DNA from: Isoperla grammatica
Taxonomy: Eukaryota > Arthropoda > Insecta > Plecoptera > Perlodidae
Reading direction: 5' to 3'
DNA length: 64,000 bases
Assembly (NCBI GenBank): GCA_945910005.1
Contig: OX246747.1
Location: 9,812,525-9,876,524, forward strand
Positions 42,809-54,340 of the stretch are shown in pieces; position 1 is the first letter of the stretch; each line of letters opens with the position of its first letter. Under the pieces are notes generated by a model, which did no database searches, had not been told where the DNA came from, and saw nothing but the letters and a program-made list of their open reading frames with translations. A program made the translations under genes and the position numbers.

Positions 42809-43012
42809 CTTGGTGGCTGATAGCCGCTACGACTATTGTTTGACTATCGATACTACTGGTCGATAGTCTAGACAGTCTTGGTGGCTGATGGCCGCTACGA
42901 CTATTGATCGACTATCGATACTACTGGTCGATAGTCTAGACAGTCTTGGTGGCTGATGGCCGCTACGACTATTGTTCGACTATCGAAACTACTGGTCGAT
43001 AGTCTAGACATT
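42809..43012. repeat. three tandem 68-bp units with internal palindrome
   Basis: CTTGGTGGCTGATGGCCGCT starts at 42809, 42877 and 42945. Each unit contains GACTATCGAT...GGTCGATAGTC, able to form a hairpin. It is unrelated in sequence to the 68-bp unit at 1-3655. Confidence 0.9.
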
Positions 43013-43564
43013 TGCACCTATGACATCTCCCTTCTTTACAAAACAACATGGGAGTGATACCTGACTTACTTAATGGTTGTACATACAAAGTTGAATGTGT
43101 TTATTTATCACAACAAAACTGAAGACTTCAGACACATGTGGACAAAATTATATATCTGCTTGACACTATTCAATGTGTCTTTGACAGAAGGAGTTGTTCT
43201 ATGCAGATGTCCATTAAAATTGTCTTGCATAGGCTTACAAGTATCGCACTGTAGGCTTAGGTCAATATTTGAATCTATCTGCACTTCCAGTTGATCAGAT
43301 GTCACCTCATAAGTTACAGCATTAGCGGATTTTGAAATGTGCCTGGGATTGGGCATAGCATCTCGATTTAGATTTAGACTTGGTTCGCTTGTCCTTACCC
43401 ATGTTTGGTTTTCTGCTTCATGGACATCTTGGTCGCCTGGACTGTTGCATTTGGGTGTGTGTCTCGGGGCATTCCCCTCAGAGTCAAGGGGCTTCCTTCT
43501 CAAGGAGTTGTGGAAGGATGATTCCAATGTCACGACCACAATGGCACTATTTGCAGTCGTGCAG
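43013..43564. other. no gene seen
   Basis: Moderate-complexity DNA with several 70-160 codon frames on both strands that lack family resemblance. It ends in a GTGCAGTCGTGCAGTCGTGA doublet leading into the AGGCCTA block. Confidence 0.45.
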
Positions 43565-44025
43565 TCGTGATTGGAAAACTGCAAGGTATTACAGTAACAA
43601 ATAGATAATCAAGGGCAATAAGTAGGCATAGGCCTACTCTGCTACAATTCTGCCTACATCCATGGCAAGCTTAGTATACAATTGGTAGCCAAGGCTTAGG
43701 CGTTTGTTTATCCAGGAGTAGGCCTAGTTAATGTAGGACATGTAGGCCTGTGTGATAAATGATTACAGTAACAAAGAGATTGTCATGGGCCAAAATTAGG
43801 CATAGGCCTACTCTGTTGACCCAGGAGTCTAGGCCTACGCCTAGTTCTAGCTGATTTTAAACGCTCGTATAATACGCTGATGCAGTCGTGATAGTAAAAC
43901 TGCAAAGCGAACCTTAACGCGAGAACTCATGACTAAGTTACTGAGTTTAAAGTTACATACTTGCCAAGGAAATGCAAAGTATTACTAGGTCTATGCTCTA
44001 GGCCTAGCCCTAAGCCTAAGTATAT
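43565..44025. repeat. copy of the AGGCCTA block
   Basis: Matches 27020-27490 nearly base for base (AAAACTGCAAGGTATTACAG to CCTAAGTATAT), in the same orientation. Confidence 0.88.
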
Positions 44026-44149
44026 ATGAAATTACATGGCTGTAGCATTAACAGGGACTAAACTACAACAATTTTTGTGTACCGATTAATGAACGAGTAA
44101 AAATTGGACATTTTTCGATTAACAAAGTATGCGGAAAGAACTGAAACCT

Positions 44150-44359
44150 GTTAGAATTATTGTGGAATGACTTACTGCATGGACACACATAACGATAAAT
44201 ACTTTAGTTTAATTAAAGAATGTACAATTTTGCTATCATCACCTCAGCCGCCGACGTCGTTATCGGTTACCAAAACATCAACAACAAGTTCACAAAGTTC
44301 TTTGGTTTCAAAGACTAACGTCTCTTAATGTTCAAGGAAGCGGTGAACAACTTCTAACA
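44150..44359 (-). repeat. copia LTR, minus orientation
   Basis: About 210 bp, TGTTAGAA...TTCTAACA. It is the 3' LTR of the minus-oriented pol fragment that follows and matches the LTRs at 48275, 56762 and 57062. Confidence 0.92.
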
Positions 44360-45794
44360 CTCCCCCTTGTTCATCACCTTCCTCATGACATCTCGCACAA
44401 TCCTATTTGGAACCGATGTTGGGCAGTCTTCCTTGGTGTGATTGTCTTCGTCATCATGTCTGCGAGGTTATCTTCTGTTGGTACATACGTGAATTCAAGT
44501 TGCCGAGACTCTACCTTTTCTCGCAAAAAGAAATGTTGAATGTCAATGTGTTTGCTTCTCTCTGAAGTTGTGTAATTTTTCGCCAGTGCGATAGCTCCCT
44601 GGTTGTCTGCCAAAACTGTCTGTGTGGTACATTTTAGTGTATCTGCACCTATCTCTTTCAAGAAGCTTTGCAGCCAGAGGACTTCTTTCGATGCATGGCT
44701 CATTGCAACGTACTCAGCTTCCACCGTCGAGAGTGCGGTCGTCCTCTGCTTCTTACTGCTCCATGATATTGCTGCGCCGGCTAACATGAACAAATAACCA
44801 TTAATAGATCTTCGATCTATTTTGCAGCTCGCCCAATCCGCATCGCAGAACGCTTTCATCTCTTCTCCGGTCCTTTTATACGTCAAACCTAAAGTTTTCG
44901 TCTGTTTGACATATCGTAGTATGTGCTTGACTCCTGTCCAGTGATCTCTACTCGGTCGATCATTGAACTGGCTCATATATGTGACAGAAAATGCCAGGTC
45001 GGGTCTTGTTCCTCCTGCAAGATACAACAATCCTCCAACTGCTCGCCTGTACTGGTAGGCTCCGTCTCCAGTCATAACTTCGTTCTCTGTCGCCTTGTTG
45101 AACTTCATTCCAGGATCAAGTGGCGTTGATGCCCCTTTGGCGTCTTCCATCCCGAATGTGTTCAGTAGTTCTCGGACATAAGTTGTTTGGTCTAGAGTTA
45201 GTGAACCATCTTCTTTTCTGTCCACACGCATAGATAGTATATGTTTCGCTCTTCCCAAGTCTTTTATGTTAAATTCTTTGCCTATTTTTGTTATAAATGT
45301 CTTGATTATTTCTTCGTCTTTGGATATCATCAACAAATCATCAACGTATACGCCTACGATGAAGTCACGATCTTCATTAAAATAAATGCATGGATCAGCC
45401 TTCGATCGTTGAAGTCCACTTAATTGAAGGAACTCGTCGAGTTTTGTGTTCCACTCTCTTCCCGATTGATGCAAACCATAAAGACTCTTCTTCAGCATAC
45501 ATACTTCGTCTCTTCTTCCTGTCTTGCACCATGGACTTGGCTGTTCCATATAAACTTCTTCCTTCAATGTTCCATTTAGATATGCCGCTGTGACATCGAG
45601 TTGATGTACTTCCCAGTTTCGTTCAGCTGCCAACGCCAGGAGGATTCTAATTGACTTTATCTTCACAACTGGAGAATACGTCTCGTGATAGTCGATGCCT
45701 TCTACTTGCGTATGTCCCTGTGCGACCAATCTAGCTTTGTATCTGTCCAGATTTCCATCTTCGTCAAATTTCTTTTTAAGGATCCATTTACATT
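44360..45794 (-). pseudogene. copia pol fragment (RT-RNase H), minus
   Basis: The minus-strand frame reads from WILKKKFDEDGNLDRYKARL at 45790 through HETYSPVVKIKSIRILLALA, the RT catalytic YVDDLLMIS and the RNase H region DADWASCKIDRRS to stop at 44383. It is truncated 5' at 45794, where it abuts a plus-oriented copy within the integrase. It is an almost exact inverted copy of about 46841-48251. Confidence 0.92.
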
Positions 45795-48251
45795 GTGGTG
45801 TTTCCCATAAAGAAGAAGAGTGATGTCCTCAACAAGTTTGATGAATACCGTCGAATGGCCGAAAATAAGCATGGAAGGCAGGTGAAAGTGTTAAGAAGTG
45901 ACAATGGTGGTGAATATATCAGTAATGAATTCAATGCTTATCTGAAGCGTTATGGCATTCAACGGCAGACCACAGTTCCTGGAACTCCGCAACAAAATGG
46001 AGTTGCTGAAAGAATGAATCAAACAATAATGGACATGACGAGATGTTTACTAATTGAATCTGGGATTTCAAAAACATTATGGGCTGACGCACTTAATACG
46101 GCATGCTACATTAGAAACAAATGTCCGTCTAATGCCGTTGACGGGAAGGTGCCAGAGAGTTTATGGTTGGGAAAAGAACCGAAACTAAACCACACACGAG
46201 TCTATGGATGTAAGGCTTGGTGTGTTGTAAATCCAAGAAAGAAGAAATCGAAGCTTGATGCAAAGTCAGAAGAGTGTGTGCTAATAGGATATCCTGACGG
46301 TGTTAAGGGTTACAAATTATGGAACATGAAAACCGACGAAATATTTGTGTGTCGAAATGTGGTATTTGACGAGTATTCATTTCCATGTAAGACAACGACA
46401 AATAAAACAACCCCGCGTACAAGTACTGATTGTGAAGAAGATATTCTGTTTAGCGTGAAGAGCGTGGAAGACGAGACGCATCCCGCAGATAGACATGGAA
46501 ATGCAGAACGAGAGCAGCAGGTTGATGACATGGGGGAGATGAATGAAAACCACCCTATGTTAATTGAATCGCAAACTGTTGTTGATCGAAATTTTGACGT
46601 GGACGTAATTCCAAGACGTTCGGAACGACTGGCTAAGAAGAAGACGCAGGAGAAGAAATGTTATGCCTGCAATGCAGATGTGCAACAGGATACCGAACAA
46701 GATCCTAGTACAGTGGAAGAAGCTTTATCCAGACCTGATGCTGGGAAATGGGAAGCTGCTATTCAAGAGGAGTTAGATAATCTAAGTCGGAATGAGACAT
46801 GGGTTCTAGTCCCACGACCAAATGGAAGACGGATTGTCAGATGTAAATGGATCCTTAAAAAGAAATTTGACGAAGATGGAAATCTGGACAGATACAAAGC
46901 TAGATTGGTCGCACAGGGACATACGCAAGTAGAAGGCATCGACTATCACGAGACGTATTCTCCAGTTGTGAAGATAAAGTCAATTAGAATCCTCCTGGCG
47001 TTGGCAGCTGAACGAAACTGGGAAGTACATCAACTCGATGTCACAGCGGCATATCTAAATGGAACATTGAAGGAAGAAGTTTATATGGAACAGCCAAGTC
47101 CATGGTGCAAGACAGGAAGAAGAGACGAAGTATGTATGCTGAAGAAGAGTCTTTATGGTTTGCATCAATCGGGAAGAGAGTGGAACACAAAACTCGACGA
47201 GTTCCTTCAATTAAGTGGACTTCAACGATCGAAGGCTGATCCATGCATTTATTTTAATGAAGATCGTGACTTCATCGTAGGCGTATACGTTGATGATTTG
47301 TTGATGATATCCAAAGACGAAGAAATAATCAAGACATTTATAACAAAAATAGGCAAAGAATTTAACATAAAAGACTTGGGAAGAGCGAAACATATACTAT
47401 CTATGCGTGTGGACAGAAAAGAAGATGGTTCACTAACTCTAGACCAAACAACTTATGTCCGAGAACTACTGAACACATTCGGGATGGAAGACGCCAAAGG
47501 GGCATCAACGCCACTTGATCCTGGAATGAAGTTCAACAAGGCGACAGAGAACGAAGTTATGACTGGAGACGGAGCCTACCAGTACAGGCGAGCAGTTGGA
47601 GGATTGTTGTATCTTGCAGGAGGAACAAGACCCGACCTGGCATTTTCTGTCACATATATGAGCCAGTTCAATGATCGACCGAGTAGAGATCACTGGACAG
47701 GAGTCAAGCACATACTACGATATGTCAAACAGACGAAAACTTTAGGTTTGACGTATAAAAGGACCGGAGAAGAGATGAAAGCGTTCTGCGATGCGGATTG
47801 GGCGAGCTGCAAAATAGATCGAAGATCTATTAATGGTTATTTGTTCATGTTAGCCGGCGCAGCAATATCATGGAGCAGTAAGAAGCAGAGGACGACCGCA
47901 CTCTCGACGGTGGAAGCTGAGTACGTTGCAATGAGCCATGCATCGAAAGAAGTCCTCTGGCTGCAAAGCTTCTTGAAAGAGATAGGTGCAGATACACTAA
48001 AATGTACCACACAGACAGTTTTGGCAGACAACCAGGGAGCTATCGCACTGGCGAAAAATTACACAACTTCAGAGAGAAGCAAACACATTGACATTCAACA
48101 TTTCTTTTTGCGAGAAAAGGTAGAGTCTCGGCAACTTGAATTCACGTATGTACCAACAGAAGATAACCTCGCAGACATGATGACGAAGACAATCACACCA
48201 AGGAAGACTGCCCAACATCGGTTCCAAATAGGATTGTGCGAGATGTCATGA
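45795..48251 (+). pseudogene. copia pol fragment (INT part-RT-RNase H), plus
   Basis: Begins mid-integrase at VVFPIKKKSDVLNKF, with the catalytic Asp (LRSDNGGEYIS) and Glu (GVAERMNQTI). It continues through the RT (WVLVPRPNGRRIVRCKWILK, YVDDLLMIS) and RNase H to a stop at 48251. All 818 codons are open, but the gag, protease and integrase N-terminus are missing. It is followed by a polypurine tract AAGGGGGAG and LTR 48275-48485. Confidence 0.93.
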
Positions 48252-48274
48252 GGAAGGTGATGAACAAGGGGGAG

Positions 48275-48485
48275 TGTTAGAAGTTGTTCACCGCTTCCTT
48301 GAACATTAAGAGACGTTAGTCTTTGAAACCAAAGAACTTTGTGAACTTGTTGTTGATGTTTTGGTAACCGATAACGACGTCGGCGGCTGAGGCGATGATA
48401 GCAAAATTGTACATTCTTTAATTAAACTAAAGTATTTATCGTTATGTGTGTCCATGCAGTAAGTCATTCCACAATAATTCTAACA
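48275..48485 (+). repeat. copia LTR, plus orientation
   Basis: 211 bp, TGTTAGAAGTTGTTC...TTCTAACA. Its right edge abuts a minus-oriented gag-integrase block with no flanking host DNA. Confidence 0.93.
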
Positions 48486-50003
48486 GTAATTTGAACCACC
48501 TTTTGATCTAGGTTCTACTTTACCAACTACATCTGAATGGATCAACTCCAGTGGCGCTGTTGCTCGAGTAGCTTCTCCTACAGCGAAACTCTTGCATTTC
48601 AGTTTTCCCAGGGTACAAACTTCACAATTTACCACTTCTCCTTCATTCTTCTTCTTCTGGTTTTTATTTGGTTTGTTACAATCGATTAATGTTTCTACTG
48701 CGTCTAGATGAAGATGACCTAATCTTCTGTGCCACAGGGATCTGTTATTTCCCTTTGTGAATTTAGCCTTGGGAACAACTTCTTCTAATTTGTACAGTCT
48801 TCCCTCGCGAAAAGCTGTGAGTATAACAACTCCATTTTTCTCTAAAACTTGTGCTTTTCCATTTTTGAAAACGACTTCTAACCCTCTTTCTTCCAGCCTT
48901 CCAACTGAAATAAGGTTGCTATCCAAATTTGGTGCAAACAAGATATTATTCAACTGCATGTTAATTCCTCCATTCTTCTTGTTTAGAATAAATTCTGCAT
49001 GTCCAGTCCCTAAAACATCTAACTTCTCTCCATTTGCAACTTCTATGTTTGATTTACATTCCTTGAATGAATGCAATTTACTTCTGCATGGTGTCATATG
49101 CTCTGTGGCAGCACTATCTAAATACCAGACAAGGGGATTAAAGTTCATATTATCTGTTGCTCTAAGTGCTTTGCCAGCCACCTTCTTGACTTGTTGAACA
49201 GCTGGCTTGCTTCTTTCATGCCCACTGTTTTCACCACCTGGACAGTCTCTAGCTATATGACCCCATTCACCACAGCAGTAACAACGCACTCGTCGTCGAT
49301 CGTTGTTATTTCCATGGGAATTTTCGTCTTTGCTGTCAATTCTTCTTCTTTCGTTAGCTGAGAATCTCCGCGGGAATTGCTTCTTCTTACTATTTGTGAA
49401 AAGTGCTTTTGCTTCTCCTTCTTCTTCTTCTTGAACACTTTTCTTATCTTCTTCACGTCGCAGTATTCTCTTTTCTTCAACAAGTAGCCTAGCCTTTACC
49501 TTCTTCGTCGAAAGGTCATTCTCATCTTGCTCTAGATTGAGAATGAGTGGCTCATACGAACTAGGAAGCCCCATAAGCATTACCATAGCTACTTCCTTAT
49601 CGTTAAAACCATACCCACTACTTGTCAGTTTTCGATGCAGATCCATTAGACGTCCTAGATAACTTTTCGTGTATTCGTTTTGTCTCATTTGAACATTAAA
49701 GAAGTCGCGCATTAACTGGAGAATGTGTAAGAGACCATACTTTGAATGTATTTCTTCTAAAATCTCCCACGCTTCCTTCGCACTTGTACAATTACCAATG
49801 TCGTCTAAATAATTGTCTTCGACAACAAGAAACAAAAATGTCAGAGCACGATTGTTTTTCTTTTTATCTTCGTTATTTATGGTATCTCCGAAACCTGGAT
49901 CTATTGCATCCCAGCAATCTTTTTGGACTAGCGCTGCTTTCGCTCGTATTGACCAAGTGTGGTATATATCTGAGGTTAATCGGGGAATTTTAAATTCGTC
50001 CAT
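48486..50003 (-). pseudogene. copia gag-protease-integrase N-term, minus
   Basis: From ATG 50003 the frame has a gag region (CWDAIDPGFGD, then SSYEPLILNLEQDENDLSTK), a zinc knuckle CYCCGEWGHIARDC, a protease motif WYLDSAATEHMT and a GAG-pre-integrase block LWHRRLGHLHLDAVE. It stops in the integrase after KVEPRSKGGSNY at 48486 where the LTR begins. It is the inverted twin of 50625-52142. Confidence 0.92.
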
Positions 50004-50249
50004 TGTGATAATGTGCACTCAGCTCACAATATAGACGGACAGATATTTATTTTGTTTTCGTTACGTCAACCAGAAAAACAAAATGTTGTGGTGGCACTCA
50101 GCTTCCAACAACACCAAGCAGTTTATAATAAATCAAAGTAAAATATTACTTACATGTTAGTGATCCATTCTGTTTCAGCCTTGGGTGTTCTGGGCCCATA
50201 ACCTGTTAGAATTATTGTGGAATGACTTACTGCATGGACACACATAACG
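50004..50249 (-). repeat. copia 5' leader, primer site and LTR end, minus
   Basis: Leader from 50004, then the primer-binding site (CTGGGCCCATAACC on plus, about 50190-50203), then 46 bp of LTR end (50204-50249) before a breakpoint. Confidence 0.88.
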
Positions 50250-50369
50250 TTATGCCTGCAATGCAGATGTGCAACAGGATACCGAACAAGATCCTAGTAC
50301 AGTGGAAGAAGCTTTATCCAGACCTGATGCTGGGAAATGGGAAGCTGCTATTCAAGAGGACTTAGATAA
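50250..50369 (+). pseudogene. 120-bp copia pol scrap between inverted halves
   Basis: Plus-strand sequence encoding CNADVQQDTEQDPSTVEEAL, the integrase-RT linker, bounded on both sides by LTR ends in opposite orientation. The breakpoints share 2-5 bp of microhomology. Confidence 0.85.
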
Positions 50370-50424
50370 AGTATTTATCGTTATGTGTGTCCATGCAGTA
50401 AGTCATTCCACAATAATTCTAACA
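50370..50424 (+). repeat. copia 5' LTR, 3' end only
   Basis: The last ~55 bp of the LTR (AGTATTTATCGTTATGTGTG to TTCTAACA) precede the primer site of the longest copy. Confidence 0.9.
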
Positions 50425-50438
50425 GGTTATGGGCCCAG
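50425..50438 (+). promoter_or_regulatory. primer-binding site, initiator-tRNA anticodon arm type
   Basis: GGTTATGGGCCCAG directly after the LTR is complementary to the anticodon stem-loop region of initiator methionine tRNA (CTGGGCCCATAACC), not to a tRNA 3' end. This is the half-tRNA priming arrangement known for Drosophila copia. Confidence 0.85.
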
Positions 50439-50624
50439 AACACCCAAGGCTGAAACAGAATGGATCACTAACATGTAAGTAATATTTTACTTTGATTTAT
50501 TATAAACTGCTTGGTGTTGTTGGAAGCTGAGTGCCACCACAACATTTTGTTTTTCTGGTTGACGTAACGAAAACAAAATAAATATCTGTCCGTCTATATT
50601 GTGAGCTGAGTGCACATTATCACA

Positions 50625-53600
50625 ATGGACGAATTTAAAATTCCCCGATTAACCTCAGATATATACCACACTTGGTCAATACGAGCGAAAGCAGCGCTAG
50701 TCCAAAAAGATTGCTGGGATGCAATAGATCCAGGTTTCGGAGATACCATAAATAACGAAGATAAAAAGAAAAACAATCGTGCTCTGACATTTTTGTTTCT
50801 TGTTGTCGAAGACAATTATTTAGACGACATTGGTAGTTGTACAAGTGCGAAGGAAGCGTGGGAGATTTTAGAAGAAATACATTCAAAGTATGGTCTCTTA
50901 CACATTCTCCAGTTAATGCGCGACTTCTTTAATGTTCAAAAGAGACAAAACGAAAACACGAAAAGTTATCTAGGACGTCTAATGGATCTGCATCGAAAAC
51001 TGACAAGTAGTGGGTATGGTTTTAACGATAAGGAAGTAGCTATGGTAATGCTTATGGGGCTTCCTAGTTCGTATGAGCCACTCATTCTCAATCTAGAGCA
51101 AGATGAGAATGACCTTTCGACGAAGAAGGTAAAGGCTAGGCTACTTGTTGAAGAAAAGAGAATACTGCGACGTGAAGAAGATAAGAAAAGTGTTCAAGAA
51201 GAAGAAGAAGGAGAAGCAAAAGCACTTTTCACAAATAGTAAGAAGAAGCAATTCCCGCGGAGATTCTCAGCTAACGAAAGAAGAAGAATTGACAGCAAAG
51301 ACGAAAATTCCCATGGAAATAACAACGATCGACGACGAGTGCGTTGTTACTGCTGTGGTGAATGGGGTCATATAGCTAGAGACTGTCCAGGTGGTGAAAA
51401 CAGTGGGCATGAAAGAAGCAAGCCAGCTGTTCAACAAGTCAAGAAGGTGGCTGGCAAAGCACTTAGAGCAACAGATAATATGAACTTTAATCCCCTTGTC
51501 TGGTATTTAGATAGTGCTGCCACTGAGCATATGACACCATGCAGAAGTAAATTGCATTCATTCAAGGAATGTAAATCAAACATAGAAGTTGCAAATGGAG
51601 AGAAGTTAGATGTTTTAGGGACTGGACATGCAGAATTTATTCTAAACAAGAAGAATGGAGGAATTAACATGCAGTTGAATAATATCTTGTTTGCACCAAA
51701 TTTGGATAGCAACCTTATTTCAGTTGGAAGGCTGGAAGAAAGAGGGTTAGAAGTCGTTTTCAAAAATGGAAAAGCACAAGTTTTAGAGAAAAATGGAGTT
51801 GTTATACTCACAGCTTTTCGCGAGGGAAGACTGTACAAATTAGAAGAAGTTGTTCCCAAGGCTAAATTCACAAAGGGAAATAACAGATCCCTGTGGCACA
51901 GAAGATTAGGTCATCTTCATCTAGACGCAGTAGAAACATTAATCGATTGTAACAAACCAAATAAAAACCAGAAGAAGAAGAATGAAGGAGAAGTGGTCAA
52001 TTGTGAAGTTTGTACCCTGGGAAAACTGAAATGCAAGAGTTTCGCTGTAGGAGAAGCTACTCGAGCAACAGCGCCACTGGAGTTGATCCATTCAGATGTA
52101 GTTGGTAAAGTAGAACCTAGATCAAAAGGTGGTTCAAATTACTTCGTCACTTTTATTGATGACTACACGAGGTACACTGTGGTGTTTCCCATAAAGAAGA
52201 AGAGTGATGTCCTCAACAAGTTTGATGAATACCGTCGAATGGCCGAAAATAAGCATGGAAGGCAGGTGAAAGTGTTAAGAAGTGACAATGGTGGTGAATA
52301 TATCAGTAATGAATTCAATGCTTATCTGAAGCGTTATGGCATTCAACGGCAGACCACAGTTCCTGGAACTCCGCAACAAAATGGAGTTGCTGAAAGAATG
52401 AATCAAACAATAATGGACATGACGAGATGTTTACTAATTGAATCTGGTATTTCAAAAACATTATGGGCTGACGCACTTAATACGGCATGCTACATTAGAA
52501 ACAAATGTCCGTCTAATGCCGTTGACGGGAAGGTGCCAGAGAGTTTATGGTTGGGAAAAGAACCGAAACTAAACCACACACGAGTCTATGGATGTAAGGC
52601 TTGGTGTGTTGTAAATCCAAGAAAGAAGAAATCGAAGCTTGATGCAAAGTCAGAAGAGTGTGTGCTAATAGGATATCCTGACGGTGTTAAGGGTTACAAA
52701 TTATGGAACATGAAAACCGACGAAATATTTGTGTGTCGAAATGTGGTATTTGACGAGTATTCATTTCCATGTAAGACAACGACAAATAAAACAACCCCGC
52801 GTACAAGTACTGATTGTGAAGAAGATATTCTGTTTAGCGTGAAGAGCGTGGAAGACGAGACGCATCCCGCAGATAGACATGGAAATGCAGAACGAGAGCA
52901 GCAGGTTGATGACATGGGGGAGATGAATGAAAACCACCCTATGTTAATTGAATCGCAAACTGTTGTTGATCGAAATTTTGACGTGGACGTAATTCCAAGA
53001 CGTTCGGAACGACTGGCTAAGAAGAAGACGCAGGAGAAGAAATGTTATGCCTGCAATGCAGATGTGCAACAGGATACCGAACAAGATCCTAGTACAGTGG
53101 AAGAAGCTTTATCCAGACCTGATGCTGGGAAATGGGAAGCTGCTATTCAAGAGGAGTTAGATAATCTAAGTCGGAATGAGACATGGGTTCTAGTCCCACG
53201 ACCAAATGGAAGACGGATTGTCAGATGTAAATGGATCCTTAAAAAGAAATTTGACGAAGATGGAAATCTGGACAGATACAAAGCTAGATTGGTCGCACAG
53301 GGACATACGCAAGTAGAAGGCATCGACTATCACGAGACGTATTCTCCAGTTGTGAAGATAAAGTCAATTAGAATCCTCCTGGCGTTGGCAGCTGAACGAA
53401 ACTGGGAAGTACATCAACTCGATGTCACAGCGGCATATCTAAATGGAACATTGAAGGAAGAAGTTTATATGGAACAGCCAAGTCCATGGTGCAAGACAGG
53501 AAGAAGAGACGAAGTATGTATGCTGAAGAAGAGTCTTTATGGTTTGCATCAATCGGGAAGAGAGTGGAACACAAAACTCGACGAGTTCCTTCAATTAAGT

Positions 53601-54340
53601 GGACTTCAACGATCGAAGGCTGATCCATGCATTTATTTTAATGAAGATCGTGACTTCATCGTAGGCGTATACGTTGATGATTTGTTGATGATATCCAAAG
53701 ACGAAGAAATAATCAAGACATTTATAACAAAAATAGGCAAAGAATTTAACATAAAAGACTTGGGAAGAGCGAAACATATACTATCTATGCGTGTGGACAG
53801 AAAAGAAGATGGTTCACTAACTCTAGACCAAACAACTTATGTCCGAGAACTACTGAACACATTCGGGATGGAAGACGCCAAAGGGGCATCAACGCCACTT
53901 GATCCTGGAATGAAGTTCAACAAGGCGACAGAGAACGAAGTTATGACTGGAGACGGAGCCTACCAGTACAGGCGAGCAGTTGGAGGATTGTTGTATCTTG
54001 CAGGAGGAACAAGACCCGACCTGGCATTTTCTGTCGCATATATGAGCCAGTTCAATGATCGACCGAGTAGAGATCACTGGACAGGAGTCAAGCACATACT
54101 ACGATATGTCAAACAGACGAAAACTTTAGGTTTGACGTATAAAAGGACCGGAGAAGAGATGAAAGCGTTCTGCGATGCGGATTGGGCGAGCTGCAAAATA
54201 GATCGAAGATCTATTAATGGTTATTTGTTCATGTTAGCCGGCGCAGCAATATCATGGAGCAGTAAGAAGCAGAGGACGACCGCACTCTCGACGGTGGAAG
54301 CTGAGTACGTTGCAATGAGCCATGCATCGAAAGAAGTCCG
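50625..54340 (+). CDS. copia gag-pol, longest copy, C-terminally truncated
   Basis: A single frame from ATG 50625 covers about 1240 residues. In order: gag (1-230), zinc knuckle CYCCGEWGHIARDC (about 240), protease WYLDSAATEHMT (about 293, with DSA in place of the common DSG or DST) and GAG-pre-integrase (about 420). Then come the integrase D-D-E (LIHSDVVG, LRSDNGGEY, VAERMNQ), the RT with YVDD (about 1013) and RNase H DADWAS (about 1184). After ASKEV at 54336 the sequence jumps back to the integrase N-terminus of another copy, so the RNase H end and 3' LTR are lost. No stop occurs before the junction. This polyprotein would make particle, cDNA and integration functions. Confidence 0.93.
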
